From Bradyrhizobium sp. Ash2021 (GTDB lineage Bacteria > Pseudomonadota > Alphaproteobacteria > Rhizobiales > Xanthobacteraceae): a stretch of 64,000 nucleotides of DNA. Below the pieces are notes generated by a model. It searched no databases. It was not told the DNA's origin and was given only the letters and a program-made list of their open reading frames with translations. Positions 1 through 8,165 of this stretch are shown here, piece by piece. Both the position numbers and the translations under genes were made by a program. Within the stretch, counting starts at the first letter, position 1. Each line of letters opens with the position of its first letter. Location of the stretch: assembly GCF_031202265.1 (NCBI RefSeq), contig NZ_CP100604.1, positions 8,166,501 through 8,230,500 on the forward strand. The letters are read 5' to 3'.

Positions 1-243
1 ACGGTGAGTCCGTAGCCTTCGTTCTTGCGAGTCACAGCTTGTCCCGAAGATCACGATCATGCCAACGCATAATTGTCACTGACGATATGAATATGATTCA
101 TCGAAGAATGGCCGGGCCGCGGCTCGAACCCGTTCGAATAACGAGTCAGCAAAGGCGGTCGGACAAACCGAACCAGTTTTCGAACGAAGTCGTGATCTGG
201 GCGCCGCGACCGAGAACCGGTCGCACACGCTCCGGAGGCTTCG

Positions 244-440
244 TCAGCGACGCTTGGCGACAGCTTTGTTTCGACCGCGTCTGCTGCGAGCCGCCGGCTT
301 TTTGGTCTTCATCCGCGCGCCGCCGAACGCGCCGTTGTTCTTCGGCAAACCCTTGGGCTGCGCGCCTTCAAAGTGCAGCTTGACGGCTTCGCGGATGATT
401 GACCTCAGCCCTAGCGAGCCCGGATCGTCGTGAACGCGCC
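244..440 (-). pseudogene. LysR regulator C-terminal fragment
   Basis: Read on the minus strand, this stretch encodes the last ~65 residues of a LysR regulator almost identical to the end of the intact regulator at 4095-5168: both share REAVKLHFE, AQPKGLP and GAFGGARMKTKK in the same order and end shortly after. Upstream of about 440 the similarity stops, so the DNA-binding domain and most of the effector domain are absent. I read it as a relic of a further copy of the LysR module that occurs three more times in this window. Confidence 0.75.
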
Positions 441-471
441 TATGGGTCCACGACGGACCTACTTCGCTTTG

Positions 472-960
472 TCATATTGGCCCGTCCGACCCGGACCAGT
501 TCGTCAACGAGTCGCGTTCAGTGATTTCGAACGCCGACCAGAAAGAATTCGACCGCCGCCTTTCTGTGCCGCTCCTCGGTCTTTGGATCGATCGCCATGC
601 CGTACAACGCCAACCGTCTGGAGTGGCCTCGCTTGCCTGGGCCTCAGCGGCTGCCGATAGAGGAGCAAGCCAGCGTCGTATCCTGCTCCGCAGGACGGCT
701 GCAAACAAATCTCTTTTATCATGGTAGTGCGCGTAAACGGTCGGCTTGCTGACGCCGGCAGCTTCGGCAACAGCATCAATAGAGGTGCCGTCGAAGCCTC
801 GCTCCATAAAGAGGTTTGTCGCGACGTCTAGCAGGCGCGCGTCGCGCCGCTCCGCCTCCTCTCGCGTAGGCCGTCCTCCCGCTCCTCTTCGACCGGTTCG
901 TTCCCGTGCTTCGACTGCTTTACTGGGCAACTCACATTTCTCCTTGTCAGCGGGGGTCAT
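472..960 (-). pseudogene. TetR/AcrR family regulator, C-terminus frameshifted
   Basis: Residues ~30-90 form a clear TetR N-terminal DNA-binding domain: LLDVATNLFMERGFDGTSIDAVA, split by the usual helix-turn-helix AGVSKPTVYAHYHDKRDLFAAV. After about residue 108 (ATPDG) the reading frame changes to Arg/Ser-rich nonsense, while another frame of the same strand continues with plausible residues (LALYGMAIDPKTEERHRKAA) before stopping. The ligand-binding domain is therefore broken, and the protein, at ~160 residues instead of ~200, is probably non-functional or only DNA-binding. A perfect palindrome lies just upstream of the start codon. The target gene is not evident. Family assignment is firm; loss of function is inferred. 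Confidence 0.75.
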
Positions 961-972
961 ACTCGCCTATAT

Positions 973-991
973 AAACTATACAGTATAGTTT
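973..991. promoter_or_regulatory. Perfect 19-bp palindrome, probable TetR operator
   Basis: AAACTATACAGTATAGTTT has two perfect 9-bp arms around one central base and sits 12 bp before the start codon of the TetR gene. TetR-family dimers bind such short inverted repeats and usually repress their own gene. It is AT-rich in a GC-rich setting, as an operator over a -10 region would be. Confidence 0.7.
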
Positions 992-1033
992 TAATTCTGG
1001 CTATGGCATGAGCCCGATTGGTAAAGGCGGCGC

Positions 1034-1636
1034 CTAGCCGTTTCTCGAAGGTGTTCGCCTGTGGAACTGGGTCGCAGTTAGAGCGGACTCGCGCGCCGGA
1101 CGCTCGGACAGATCGCGGCCAAGCTTCGATTGCAGTTCAACCAGATCGGTGAAAACGTCTGCCTGGCGTCGCAATTCGTCGGCGATCATCGGCGGCTGGC
1201 TTGAAATTGTCGAGACCACGGTAACCCGGACGCCTCGGCGCTGCACCGCTTCAACCAGCGACCGAAAATCGCCGTCGCCGGAAAACAGCATGATCTGATC
1301 GACGTGCGCGGCGATTTCCATCGCATCGACTGCAAGCTCGATGTCCATGTTGCCCTTGACCTTGCGGTGTCCACTGGCGTCGATGAATTCCTTGGTGGGC
1401 TTGGTCACGACGGTGTAGCCATTATAGTCCAGCCAATCGAGCAGGGGTCGAATCGACGAGAATTCCTGATCTTCAATGATTGCCGTGTAGTAGAATGCAC
1501 GAACCAGCGTGCCACGGCCCTGAAATTCCTTGAGAAGCCGCTTATAGTCGATATCGAAACCCAGCATCTTGGCGGTCGAATAAAGATTGGCGCCATCGAT
1601 AAAAAGCGCAATTCTGTTTGCTGAAGAAGCTGTCAT
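1034..1636 (-). CDS. NYN-domain (LabA/DUF88-type) PIN-like nuclease, copy 1
   Basis: This 200-residue protein has a NYN domain, the PIN-like fold found in LabA/DUF88 RNases. Visible features are ALFIDGANLYSTAK (first catalytic Asp and Asn), the conserved KGNMDIELAVDAM (Asp pair), LFSGDGDFRSLVEAVQRRG (third acidic cluster) and a closing beta strand VRVTVV. The start chosen matches the paralogue at 21160-21789 and has AAGGAA nine bases upstream; a Met six codons earlier is possible. It is the last gene of a minus-strand group behind the patatin and Cys-rich genes, ~135 bp from the latter. RNase activity is inferred from the family; its target is unknown. Confidence 0.85.
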   Translation of the reverse strand: MTASSANRIALFIDGANLYSTAKMLGFDIDYKRLLKEFQGRGTLVRAFYYTAIIEDQEFSSIRPLLDWLDYNGYTVVTKPTKEFIDASGHRKVKGNMDIELAVDAMEIAAHVDQIMLFSGDGDFRSLVEAVQRRGVRVTVVSTISSQPPMIADELRRQADVFTDLVELQSKLGRDLSERPARESALTATQFHRRTPSRNG

Positions 1637-1771
1637 TTTTTCTTTTTCCTTCATGCCGGGGATCCCGTGGTGACGTCGCCAATCCGGTCTGAAGGCCGAG
1701 ACCGCTTCGCCGACGTGATTCTCGAAAGCGGCTTTTATCCGGAATTCGGCCCGTACTACGTCAGTCGTCCG

Positions 1772-1999
1772 CTATTGGCCGTGGCTGACCAGCACGTTGA
1801 GGCACGCTGAAAATAACTTAGCGCGGTTTTGCTTGAGGCAGGACAGAACGGCGAAATCGCCTTGATCCACTAACTTGCGGCAGAAGCGCTGGACATCGCG
1901 GATGCAAGCCTCTTTGTCCTGGTCGGTGCCAGCGTGCTGGGCAAAGGTTTCGGTCGATAGGCTCGCGAGCAACGCGAGGGCCAGGAGAAATTTATTCAT
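1772..1999 (-). CDS. Small secreted cysteine-rich protein
   Basis: This 75-residue protein begins with a signal peptide (MNKFLLALALLASLSTETFA, cut before QHAG). The mature part has four cysteines in the pattern CIRDVQRFCRK...VLSCLKQNRAKLFSAC, which resembles the cysteine-rich repeat found in Golgi apparatus protein 1 and in many short rhizobial exported proteins. The start is set by GGAAGGAA nine bases upstream and by the signal peptide. It lies between the patatin and NYN genes on the same strand, with 105 bp to patatin. Function is unknown; export and disulfide bonding are inferred. Confidence 0.7.
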   Translation of the reverse strand: MNKFLLALALLASLSTETFAQHAGTDQDKEACIRDVQRFCRKLVDQGDFAVLSCLKQNRAKLFSACLNVLVSHGQ

Positions 2000-2104
2000 T
2001 TGCGATTCCTTCCTTTCGGCCGACTGGCCCAACGGTCTCGGAGGACCGAAATTCGGGATCATTTTCATTCGCGGACGCTGGCAACGTGGAAGGTCCGCCG
2101 ACCA

Positions 2105-3274
2105 CTAGTCGCGACCGTCCTGCTCCAGATCGAACACCGCGACGCCCTCATGATTGGCCGGACGCTTCAGCACATTGGGGTGGCGCAGCGTCCGCACCGT
2201 GTCGTGGTAGCCGGCGCGCCAATGAGTCTCCATGCTCGAGCGCGAGAACTCATAGTCTTTCGAGCTTCCCTCGTAGTTCCTCGCACGATAAATCAGATGA
2301 ACGATGTTGTAGACTTTGCGGTCAGCGACGGAGCTGAGCAGCTTGGCGTTGGGGTCGTTCTTTAAATCGTCGGGCAGGGTTTCGAGCAAGGTCGCGACGG
2401 TATTGCGGACCCGCTGGGCGCGCTTGAACTGGTCCGTATTGGCGCGCGTGCGGCTCGAATACAGGATTTCCTTTTGCCGAGTTTCGACTTCGGCCATATT
2501 GCCTGGAAAATCACCGCGAGCGCTCCATAGATCGACCTGGAAAGCCAGCGTGTCCTGGCGCGGAATGCTATCCATCACCCACTGCAACGGCGTGTTCGAG
2601 ATAAGGCCGCCGTCCCAATAGCGTTCGCCGTCGACCTCGATCGCGGCGAATCCCGGCGGCAGAGCTCCGCTCGCCATAACATGCTCAGGACTGATCGTGT
2701 GCGTCGTCGAATCGAAGTAGACGAAATTGCCGCTCCGCACGTTGACCGCGCCGACGCTGAAGCGCATTTCCTGGGCGTTGATGCGGTCAAAATCGACAAC
2801 GCTTTCCAGAGTATTTCTTAGCGCGGCCGTATCGTAGAAACTGGTCGCCTCGATCGTGCCCGTCGGATGGAGCCAGGGAGACGGAAGCCGAGGCAGGAAA
2901 AAACCAGGCGCGCCATTCAGCAGCGTCAAATTGGCGCTCACCTGGTTCATGAGCCCGCGAACCCAGTCGCCCGTTACCATGGGCGTCAAACAGCTCTTCG
3001 ACCAGCTTGCGAAGACGTCGGTGGTAATGCGCTCCCAGAACTGGCGCAGCTTTTCCACGCGCCTTTCGGGCGGGTTGCCCGCGACAATGGCGCAATTGAT
3101 GGCCCCGATCGAGATGCCTGCTACCCAGTCGGGATGGATGCCGGCCTCCGCCAACGCCTCATAGACGCCGGCTTGATAGGCACCGAGAGCGCCGCCGCCT
3201 TGGAGAAGCAAAGCAGTGCACTCGAAGGGAGGGCGTCCCTGAGCGTTTCGCGTCTTGCTTTGGCTGACTATCAT
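2105..3274 (-). CDS. Patatin-like phospholipase (DUF3734 type), copy 1
   Basis: This 389-residue serine hydrolase shows all patatin signatures: an oxyanion-hole loop LLQGGGALGAYQAG (24-36), the nucleophile elbow GISIG (53-57, Ser55) and the DGG catalytic Asp (221-223). The C-terminal ~100 residues (after RTRANTDQFKRAQRVRNT) match the extension typical of the rhizobial DUF3734 group. No signal peptide is seen, so it should act in the cytosol or at the inner membrane on acyl esters. Its ATG overlaps the TAA of the upstream porin gene by one base (TAATG), so the two are translationally coupled. A close paralogue at 24248-25420 is followed by 3-hydroxybutyrate dehydrogenase, which suggests a link to storage-polymer or lipid turnover (inference). 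Confidence 0.9.
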   Translation of the reverse strand: MIVSQSKTRNAQGRPPFECTALLLQGGGALGAYQAGVYEALAEAGIHPDWVAGISIGAINCAIVAGNPPERRVEKLRQFWERITTDVFASWSKSCLTPMVTGDWVRGLMNQVSANLTLLNGAPGFFLPRLPSPWLHPTGTIEATSFYDTAALRNTLESVVDFDRINAQEMRFSVGAVNVRSGNFVYFDSTTHTISPEHVMASGALPPGFAAIEVDGERYWDGGLISNTPLQWVMDSIPRQDTLAFQVDLWSARGDFPGNMAEVETRQKEILYSSRTRANTDQFKRAQRVRNTVATLLETLPDDLKNDPNAKLLSSVADRKVYNIVHLIYRARNYEGSSKDYEFSRSSMETHWRAGYHDTVRTLRHPNVLKRPANHEGVAVFDLEQDGRD

Positions 3275-3978
3275 TAGTACCGAGCGACGACCGCGCCACT
3301 CCCGTTGAAGCGATAATTGATGCCGACCTTCACAGTGTGCTCGTCGTCGGTGAACCGGGCTCCGACGAGACCGCTCGTGAAGGTGGTGTTGCCAAAATTG
3401 TAATACTGGTATTCGACCTTGGCGGACCAGCTCGGCGCGAACATGTATTCGAGACCGGCACCGACGGTGTAGCCGTCGCGATGGTTACCTTCGGTGGTGA
3501 AGGCCACCGGCACGGCGCCAATGCCTGCATTGAGATTGTCGTTGTTCTTAAAGGCATAACCGCCCTTGGCGTACAGAAGCGCCGGACCCCAGGCATAGCC
3601 GAGCCGGCCGGTGACCGATCCTAGCTGGTCGTTGTTGGAGTTCACGAGAACGCCACCCGGAAGCAGAACGCCGTTGTTGCTGTTGCTCATCCAGCTGTAC
3701 TGAGCTTCGATGCCGATCACCCAGTTGGTCGCGAACTGATAGTCGGCGCCGCCCTGGATGCCGCCGAGGAAGCGGCTGTCGCTGCCCGTCAAGCTATTAT
3801 TGCCCGCGAACGCGCCGCCGATGTGACCGCCGATGTAGAAGCCGGTCCAGTTATAGATCGGCGTCGGCGCATAGGCCGGAGCCTTGGTGTAGGGACGCGC
3901 GGCAAGATCGGCGGCAAGTGCTGGCCCGACCGCGCCGAGCGCAAGAAGGCTAATACTCAGCGACAAGGACTTCCTCAT
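3274..3978 (-). CDS. Omp31/RopB-like outer membrane beta-barrel protein
   Basis: This 234-residue protein has a signal peptide (MRKSLSLSISLLALGAVGPALA) followed by a proline-rich linker and the entry motif YNWTGFYIGGHIGGAF that starts the eight-stranded Omp31/RopB-type barrel of rhizobia. Alternating strands rich in Gly, Tyr and Trp follow, and it ends with VKVGINYRF plus a short tail and a terminal aromatic residue (VVARY). The start codon is the second Met, directly before the signal peptide. It is the first gene of the minus-strand operon, divergent from the LysR gene across a 116-bp regulatory region. An expected role is a surface barrel or small porin; the substrate is unknown. Confidence 0.88.
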   Translation of the reverse strand: MRKSLSLSISLLALGAVGPALAADLAARPYTKAPAYAPTPIYNWTGFYIGGHIGGAFAGNNSLTGSDSRFLGGIQGGADYQFATNWVIGIEAQYSWMSNSNNGVLLPGGVLVNSNNDQLGSVTGRLGYAWGPALLYAKGGYAFKNNDNLNAGIGAVPVAFTTEGNHRDGYTVGAGLEYMFAPSWSAKVEYQYYNFGNTTFTSGLVGARFTDDEHTVKVGINYRFNGSGAVVARY

Positions 3979-4050
3979 GTTATTGTGCTCCACAGCCCGA
4001 TTTCCGACGGCGCGCGTTGGCGCTTCGAAAACAATAGTGGATCAGCCATG

Positions 4051-4067
4051 ATTATGCTAATGCACAT
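4051..4067. promoter_or_regulatory. LysR operator, copy 1
   Basis: ATTATGCTAATGCACAT begins exactly 44 bp before the LysR start codon and is shared with the regions at 19663 and 25487, where the inverted repeat is complete (TATGC-TAAT-GCATA). Here one arm has a single change. The site fits a T-N11-A LysR box lying between the divergent regulator and the porin-patatin operon. A downstream ATCATTA is also conserved in the three copies. Confidence 0.75.
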
Positions 4068-4094
4068 TGGTCAGCATCATCATTAAGCAGGTTC

Positions 4095-5168
4095 ATGATG
4101 GACATCGATTTCAACTTGCTTCGGGTCTTCGAGCTTTTGTACGAGGAAGGCAATATGACGCGGGCCGCCGCCCGTCTCTGTCTTACCCAATCGGCGGTTA
4201 GCCATGCGCTGGCCCGGCTGAGGATCGTATTGGAAGATCCCCTGTTCGTGCGTATCCCGTCAGGTTTGCAGCCCACGGAGCGGGCGCACCAGCTTGCGCC
4301 ACGCCTGCGGGTAGCGCTGGCCGAAATCCGCAGCCTGGTTGCGGCGCCGGTGTTTGATCCGGCCACGACGAGCCGCCGCTTCACGATCTCGGCGAGTTCC
4401 TACTTTTGCACCCTTATCGTCCGTCTGGTCACCCTCGTGCGTAGCTCCGCTCCGGGCGTATCCTTACAGATCGTCAGTATCGGCGCCAACCTCACTCAGG
4501 CCCTTGACCAGCAGCAGGTCGATCTCGTGCTGGGCGGATTCGACAGGGTACCACGCCGTTTCCGCTCGGAACGTTTGTTTCAGGACGAGTTGGCATGGGT
4601 GATCGGCGCCCACCATCCTCCCTGCGAGCAACCGTCCGACCATGAGGCGTTTCTCACGCGGCCGCTCGTCGGCATCGTTTCCACTTCGCTGGGGGAGAGA
4701 TCGCGGGAGCGCTTGACGCATGACGATATCCTCCGTCATGCGATCCTGGACGTCGGCGATATCGCCGATTCGTCGGCGCCCACCGGGCGCCGACCTTCGT
4801 CGTTATTGGTGCATGATGCGTCGATGGCGATGGCGGTCACCTCCGTCACGGACATGGTCGCGCTCGTTCCGCGGCAATATGCCGAAACGTGCGCAAGCTC
4901 AGCAAAGATCAGGATCGTTGATTTGCCAAAGAATCGCGCGGAGAAGATCGAGGTCTCGATGCTTTGGCATAGTCGCGTCCAGCACGATCCGGGCTCGCTA
5001 TGGCTCAGGTCAATCGTCCGCGAAGCCGTCAAGCTGCACTTCGAAGACGCACAGCCAAAAGGCTTGCCGGGTAGCAACGGCGCATTTGGCGGCGCGCGGA
5101 TGAAGACCAAAAAGCAAACGGCTCGCAGCAAGCGCGATCGGAATATACTTGTTGTCAAGCATCGCTAA
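4095..5168 (+). CDS. LysR-family transcriptional regulator, copy 1
   Basis: This 357-residue regulator has an N-terminal winged helix-turn-helix (DIDFNLLRVFELLYEEGNMTR, then AAARLCLTQSAVSHALARLR, residues 3-60) of the NodD/LeuO-like branch, followed by a periplasmic-binding-type effector domain. It has an unusual basic C-terminal tail (GGARMKTKKQTARSKRDR). It is transcribed divergently from the porin-patatin operon, so it probably controls that operon and itself through the operator 44 bp upstream. Intact and broken relatives occur at 19707 (~60 percent alike by eye), 25531 and 244-440. The inducer is unknown. Confidence 0.9.
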   Translation: MMDIDFNLLRVFELLYEEGNMTRAAARLCLTQSAVSHALARLRIVLEDPLFVRIPSGLQPTERAHQLAPRLRVALAEIRSLVAAPVFDPATTSRRFTISASSYFCTLIVRLVTLVRSSAPGVSLQIVSIGANLTQALDQQQVDLVLGGFDRVPRRFRSERLFQDELAWVIGAHHPPCEQPSDHEAFLTRPLVGIVSTSLGERSRERLTHDDILRHAILDVGDIADSSAPTGRRPSSLLVHDASMAMAVTSVTDMVALVPRQYAETCASSAKIRIVDLPKNRAEKIEVSMLWHSRVQHDPGSLWLRSIVREAVKLHFEDAQPKGLPGSNGAFGGARMKTKKQTARSKRDRNILVVKHR

Positions 5169-5413
5169 CGAAGCCTCCTCCGCAGAGGTTCTCGATCGCG
5201 GCGGCGGGCGCCGGCTTCGCTCGGAACTCCGCCTGCCCTGCCGACATGCTATTCCCAGGCTTAGAGCCGAATATGCATTTGATGAATGAAATTAATATCG
5301 CCAGATATTTATGCATTGGCTTGATTGCGATTCCAGGACCAAGTTGCAGTTCGCAAGAACGAGGCTCGGTACCCACCGTTCTTTCGTTCCAATTTTCCGG
5401 AGGAGACCGCGGT

Positions 5414-5722
5414 ATGCCCCAAAACGTGGAAACGACATGCCTCAATGCGACATTGTTCGAGCGGATGCGAGACATGCATCGGTCGTGGCTCGAAGGACTG
5501 CAGGACATACGGCAGATCGAATCTGATTTTGGCAGCCGGCTCCTGAATGCGAAGAACCCGTCGGAAGCGACGACGGTCTGCAAAGAGTGGATGGCGAAAC
5601 GTCTGGAAATCGTCGCAGGCGAGCAGCAAAAATTCACGACCGCTTGGGTCGGGCTGATTTCGAAAGTTGCCACGTCGGCACCAGCGGTGTCCACCACTGA
5701 GCCAGATCAAGCTGCCTCTTGA
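5414..5722 (+). CDS. Phasin-like small protein
   Basis: This 102-residue, largely helical protein (LFERMRDMHRSWLEGLQDIRQIESDFGSRLLN, split here by context, then TVCKEWMAKRLEIVAGEQQKFTTAWVGLISK) has the look of the phasin family that coats polyhydroxyalkanoate granules or acts as a stress chaperone. The start is fixed by GGAGGAG nine bases upstream; upstream codons in frame are not coding-like. It follows LysR copy 1 by 245 bp. A truncated relative lies at 9791-9844. Assignment to phasins rests on pattern only, but the 3-hydroxybutyrate dehydrogenase in module copy 3 supports a storage-polymer theme. Confidence 0.6.
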   Translation: MPQNVETTCLNATLFERMRDMHRSWLEGLQDIRQIESDFGSRLLNAKNPSEATTVCKEWMAKRLEIVAGEQQKFTTAWVGLISKVATSAPAVSTTEPDQAAS

Positions 5723-6263
5723 CTCGCGCAACCGGTCACCAAGACCGCAGATCGTTACGAGGGATGTCCCAATGTGCATAGCGGTGAAAATGCTGGCTCG
5801 CGGTAAGCGCGGTATTGGAGACAACGCCGCTCGCAACTCGGCGAGGTCCCTCAATTTTCGGACTTAAGTTGATAGACACGCCTTCATAAACTTTCCTTAT
5901 AAGGCTGCTGAAATTTAAGCATTATCACGAAGACGACGCACCATCTATTGATGTCCCCACCAAAGACCGTTTAGGCGGTCTCCAACCGTGTTCGCTCCGC
6001 TTCAGGTGCTTTCCATGACGGGAAACCAACGCGACCAAAGGAATGGAACGGCAAGCGCCACAACTGCTCCGTTCTTGCGATTGATTGCCTTAGCGATTGC
6101 GATGGCCGCGTTTCTCTTGGCCTCATCCCTGTCCTGCGAACTCTCGCTTCGCACGGCGACCGGTTTGCCAGCCACCGCGAGATCGCTTGGCCCGAATTGA
6201 TCCGTTATAGGGCGGCCGCCACAAGCCCGAACGACACCTTGACACATATGTGGACTTTACCCA
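5723..6263. other. Intergenic stretch without a convincing gene
   Basis: No reading frame here has a ribosome site and coding-like composition together. A frame at 5988-6200 has one hydrophobic stretch (LRLIALAIAMAAFLLASSL) but lacks a good ribosome site. The section at 5860-5950 is AT-rich and could hold the promoter for the downstream P450 gene. Confidence 0.4.
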
Positions 6264-7457
6264 ATGGAGCTGGACTGCCGAGATGACCGGAAAACGTCTT
6301 TCCATAACGGGGCATACGACCAACCCGCATTTGAACGCATATCGCGCAAAGTCGTCAGGATTCGCGGCATAAACCTTGCGCGGCAAGTGCTTCGCAGCGC
6401 CGGTTTCCGTCAAGCGGGCTTCATGGCGGAACTTGCAAGCCGCTTCACCAGGAGTAGCGGCGCGCCAGTTCTCTTCCAGGAGGGTGAGGCCCATCGGAAG
6501 CAACGGAGCGCCACGGCGCCCTTCTTTGCGCCCAAGATGGTTGCCACGCGTTATCGCCAACTCATTGCGGAGAAAAGCGCGCGTCTAATGAACGATTTGC
6601 GTTCACCTGGCCACGCCGACCTTGATACGATGGGAATGGAGTTGTCGGTCGCTGTGACCGCCGAGATAGTGGGGCCGACCGATAGCAGTCAGTCAGGCTT
6701 GTCGAACCGATTGAACAGCTTTTTGGCAGACAAGGATCGGGAGAGCGTCGGCACGCTCGCAAATTCCGTAAGAATGGCCCTCGCCTTCTATCGGATGCTG
6801 CGGTTCTTTTTTTGCGACGTGATGCCGGCTATTCGATCACGCCGCGCCTTGGGGCGCGACGACATTATTTCTCATCTGATTGATCAAGGTTACAGCACGC
6901 GCGAGATTCTTACCGAGTGCATAACCTACGGCGGTGCGGGCGTCGCCACCACCCGCGAGCTGATCGTTGTCGCGGCTTGGCACCTCTTTGATAGCCCGGA
7001 TCTGCGGAAGCGATTTCTAGATAGTGACGAAACCGGCCGGATCGTTGTACTGGAGGAGGTGCTTAGGCTTGAGCCTGTCGTAGGTGCGCTTTATCGCCGC
7101 GCCGAACAGGATATGGTCCTGAACGACAGCGGACGAACGGAAGGCGTAACCGCCGGCACGCTGCTTGCGATAGACATCCGTGCAGTGAACGCCGATCCCG
7201 CGGCCGCGGGAGTTTGCCCTCACAGACTCGATCCGGATCGACAGATTCAGGATCACAGATTGCCCCGAAGCCTGATGAGCTTTGGCGATGGCCCCCACCG
7301 GTGTCCCGGAGCAGCAGTCGCCCTGCAGGAAAGCGTAATTTTCCTCGAGCAGCTTTTTCGGATTCCCGGGATCCGACTTGCCCGGACACCGACGATCGCA
7401 TCGAATTTGGTCGTCGAAAGCTATGAACTTCGCGGCGCCATCGTTACCTGCATCTGA
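6264..7457 (+). CDS. Cytochrome P450
   Basis: This 397-residue soluble bacterial P450 has the I-helix oxygen-activation segment AGVATT (225-230), the K-helix ExxR in EEVLRLEP (Glu265, Arg268) and the haem-binding loop FGDGPHRCPGA with proximal Cys347. Length and lack of a membrane anchor fit class I P450s that receive electrons from a ferredoxin. No ferredoxin or reductase gene lies nearby, so a redox partner must come from elsewhere. The substrate is unknown. It is flanked by unrelated small genes and may be a stand-alone acquisition. Confidence 0.93.
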   Translation: MELDCRDDRKTSFHNGAYDQPAFERISRKVVRIRGINLARQVLRSAGFRQAGFMAELASRFTRSSGAPVLFQEGEAHRKQRSATAPFFAPKMVATRYRQLIAEKSARLMNDLRSPGHADLDTMGMELSVAVTAEIVGPTDSSQSGLSNRLNSFLADKDRESVGTLANSVRMALAFYRMLRFFFCDVMPAIRSRRALGRDDIISHLIDQGYSTREILTECITYGGAGVATTRELIVVAAWHLFDSPDLRKRFLDSDETGRIVVLEEVLRLEPVVGALYRRAEQDMVLNDSGRTEGVTAGTLLAIDIRAVNADPAAAGVCPHRLDPDRQIQDHRLPRSLMSFGDGPHRCPGAAVALQESVIFLEQLFRIPGIRLARTPTIASNLVVESYELRGAIVTCI

Positions 7458-7600
7458 ATACGCGTCGGCTTTTGGCATTCGTGCGCTTGTGAGGCGCTGG
7501 CCTACGGAACGAACAGTGCTTTCCTCATGAACGGTGTCGATGGCGATCATGACAAATTCGCATTCGCGTAACTCGATCGCAAGCACCATCTCTGCATGGC

Positions 7601-7807
7601 TTGCTCTTGGAGTCGCCCAAGCAAGACAGTTCAAGACGATCCTACACGATCACCACGTGGTTTGATGCGTTGGTCCACTGTTCGGAATGCCGGACATCTC
7701 GCCCGATGGCGATCAAGACAATCAAACCTGGAGTGTTCGGCGGCAGGGACGAGATCATTTATCAGTGCACGAAGTGCGAAGCGGAAACGGCTAAATTTGG
7801 CGAGTAA
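7601..7807 (+). CDS. Small zinc-ribbon protein, copy A
   Basis: This 68-residue protein has two CxxC knuckles, HCSEC and YQCTKCEAET, spaced for a single zinc ribbon. It is ~75 percent identical by eye to the protein at 26489-26680 from the phrase SRRSYKI/T onward. The Met used by that paralogue (next to GGAG) is changed to Lys here, so this copy must start six codons earlier and may be poorly translated. A diverged copy of the leader repeat found at 9853 and 26373 lies upstream (about 7520-7600). Function unknown. Confidence 0.55.
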   Translation: MLLESPKQDSSRRSYTITTWFDALVHCSECRTSRPMAIKTIKPGVFGGRDEIIYQCTKCEAETAKFGE

Positions 7808-8165
7808 GACGTAGCTATCTGGGGGATTGAAATCCAGAGGCGGGCTAATCCATTGAAATCATTTTTTAATCTTGGTTGCGGGGACACGCACCACCCGATT
7901 CTTGCGATTGGTCGAACGGGCGATTCCCCAGTTCGCCGCATAGCAACGCTTACTATGGCTAGGGACGTGGGTTCGAATACCTCTACGTCCGACATTCCAC
8001 CGAATCTGCGATATAGCGCGACATTCTGCGACGCAGCCGCCGACGGGTTCGGAATCACATCACATTGGTCACCGACGCTACGGCGGCTTTCTCGGCCGGG
8101 ATGAAAGCGGCTGCAACGAACTCCCGATGTTCGCACACGCCACCAAAGCATTGATGTCGCGGCTT
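7808..8165. other. Intergenic, with a degenerate tRNA-like arm
   Basis: No gene is convincing here. Around 7968-7998, GACGTGGGTTCGAATACC followed by TCTACGTCCG resembles a T-arm and acceptor end, but the T stem has mismatches and no anticodon arm can be folded in front of it, so it is at best a relic. Confidence 0.3.

Noticed and set aside
1669..1810. Plus-strand peptide VTSPIRSEGRDRFADVILES
   Set aside because: Short frame with coding-like look between the NYN and Cys-rich genes, but no ribosome site or known relative.
7968..7998. tRNA or tmRNA end with GTGGGTTCGAATACC
   Set aside because: The T stem has two mismatches and no anticodon or D arm can be folded next to it.
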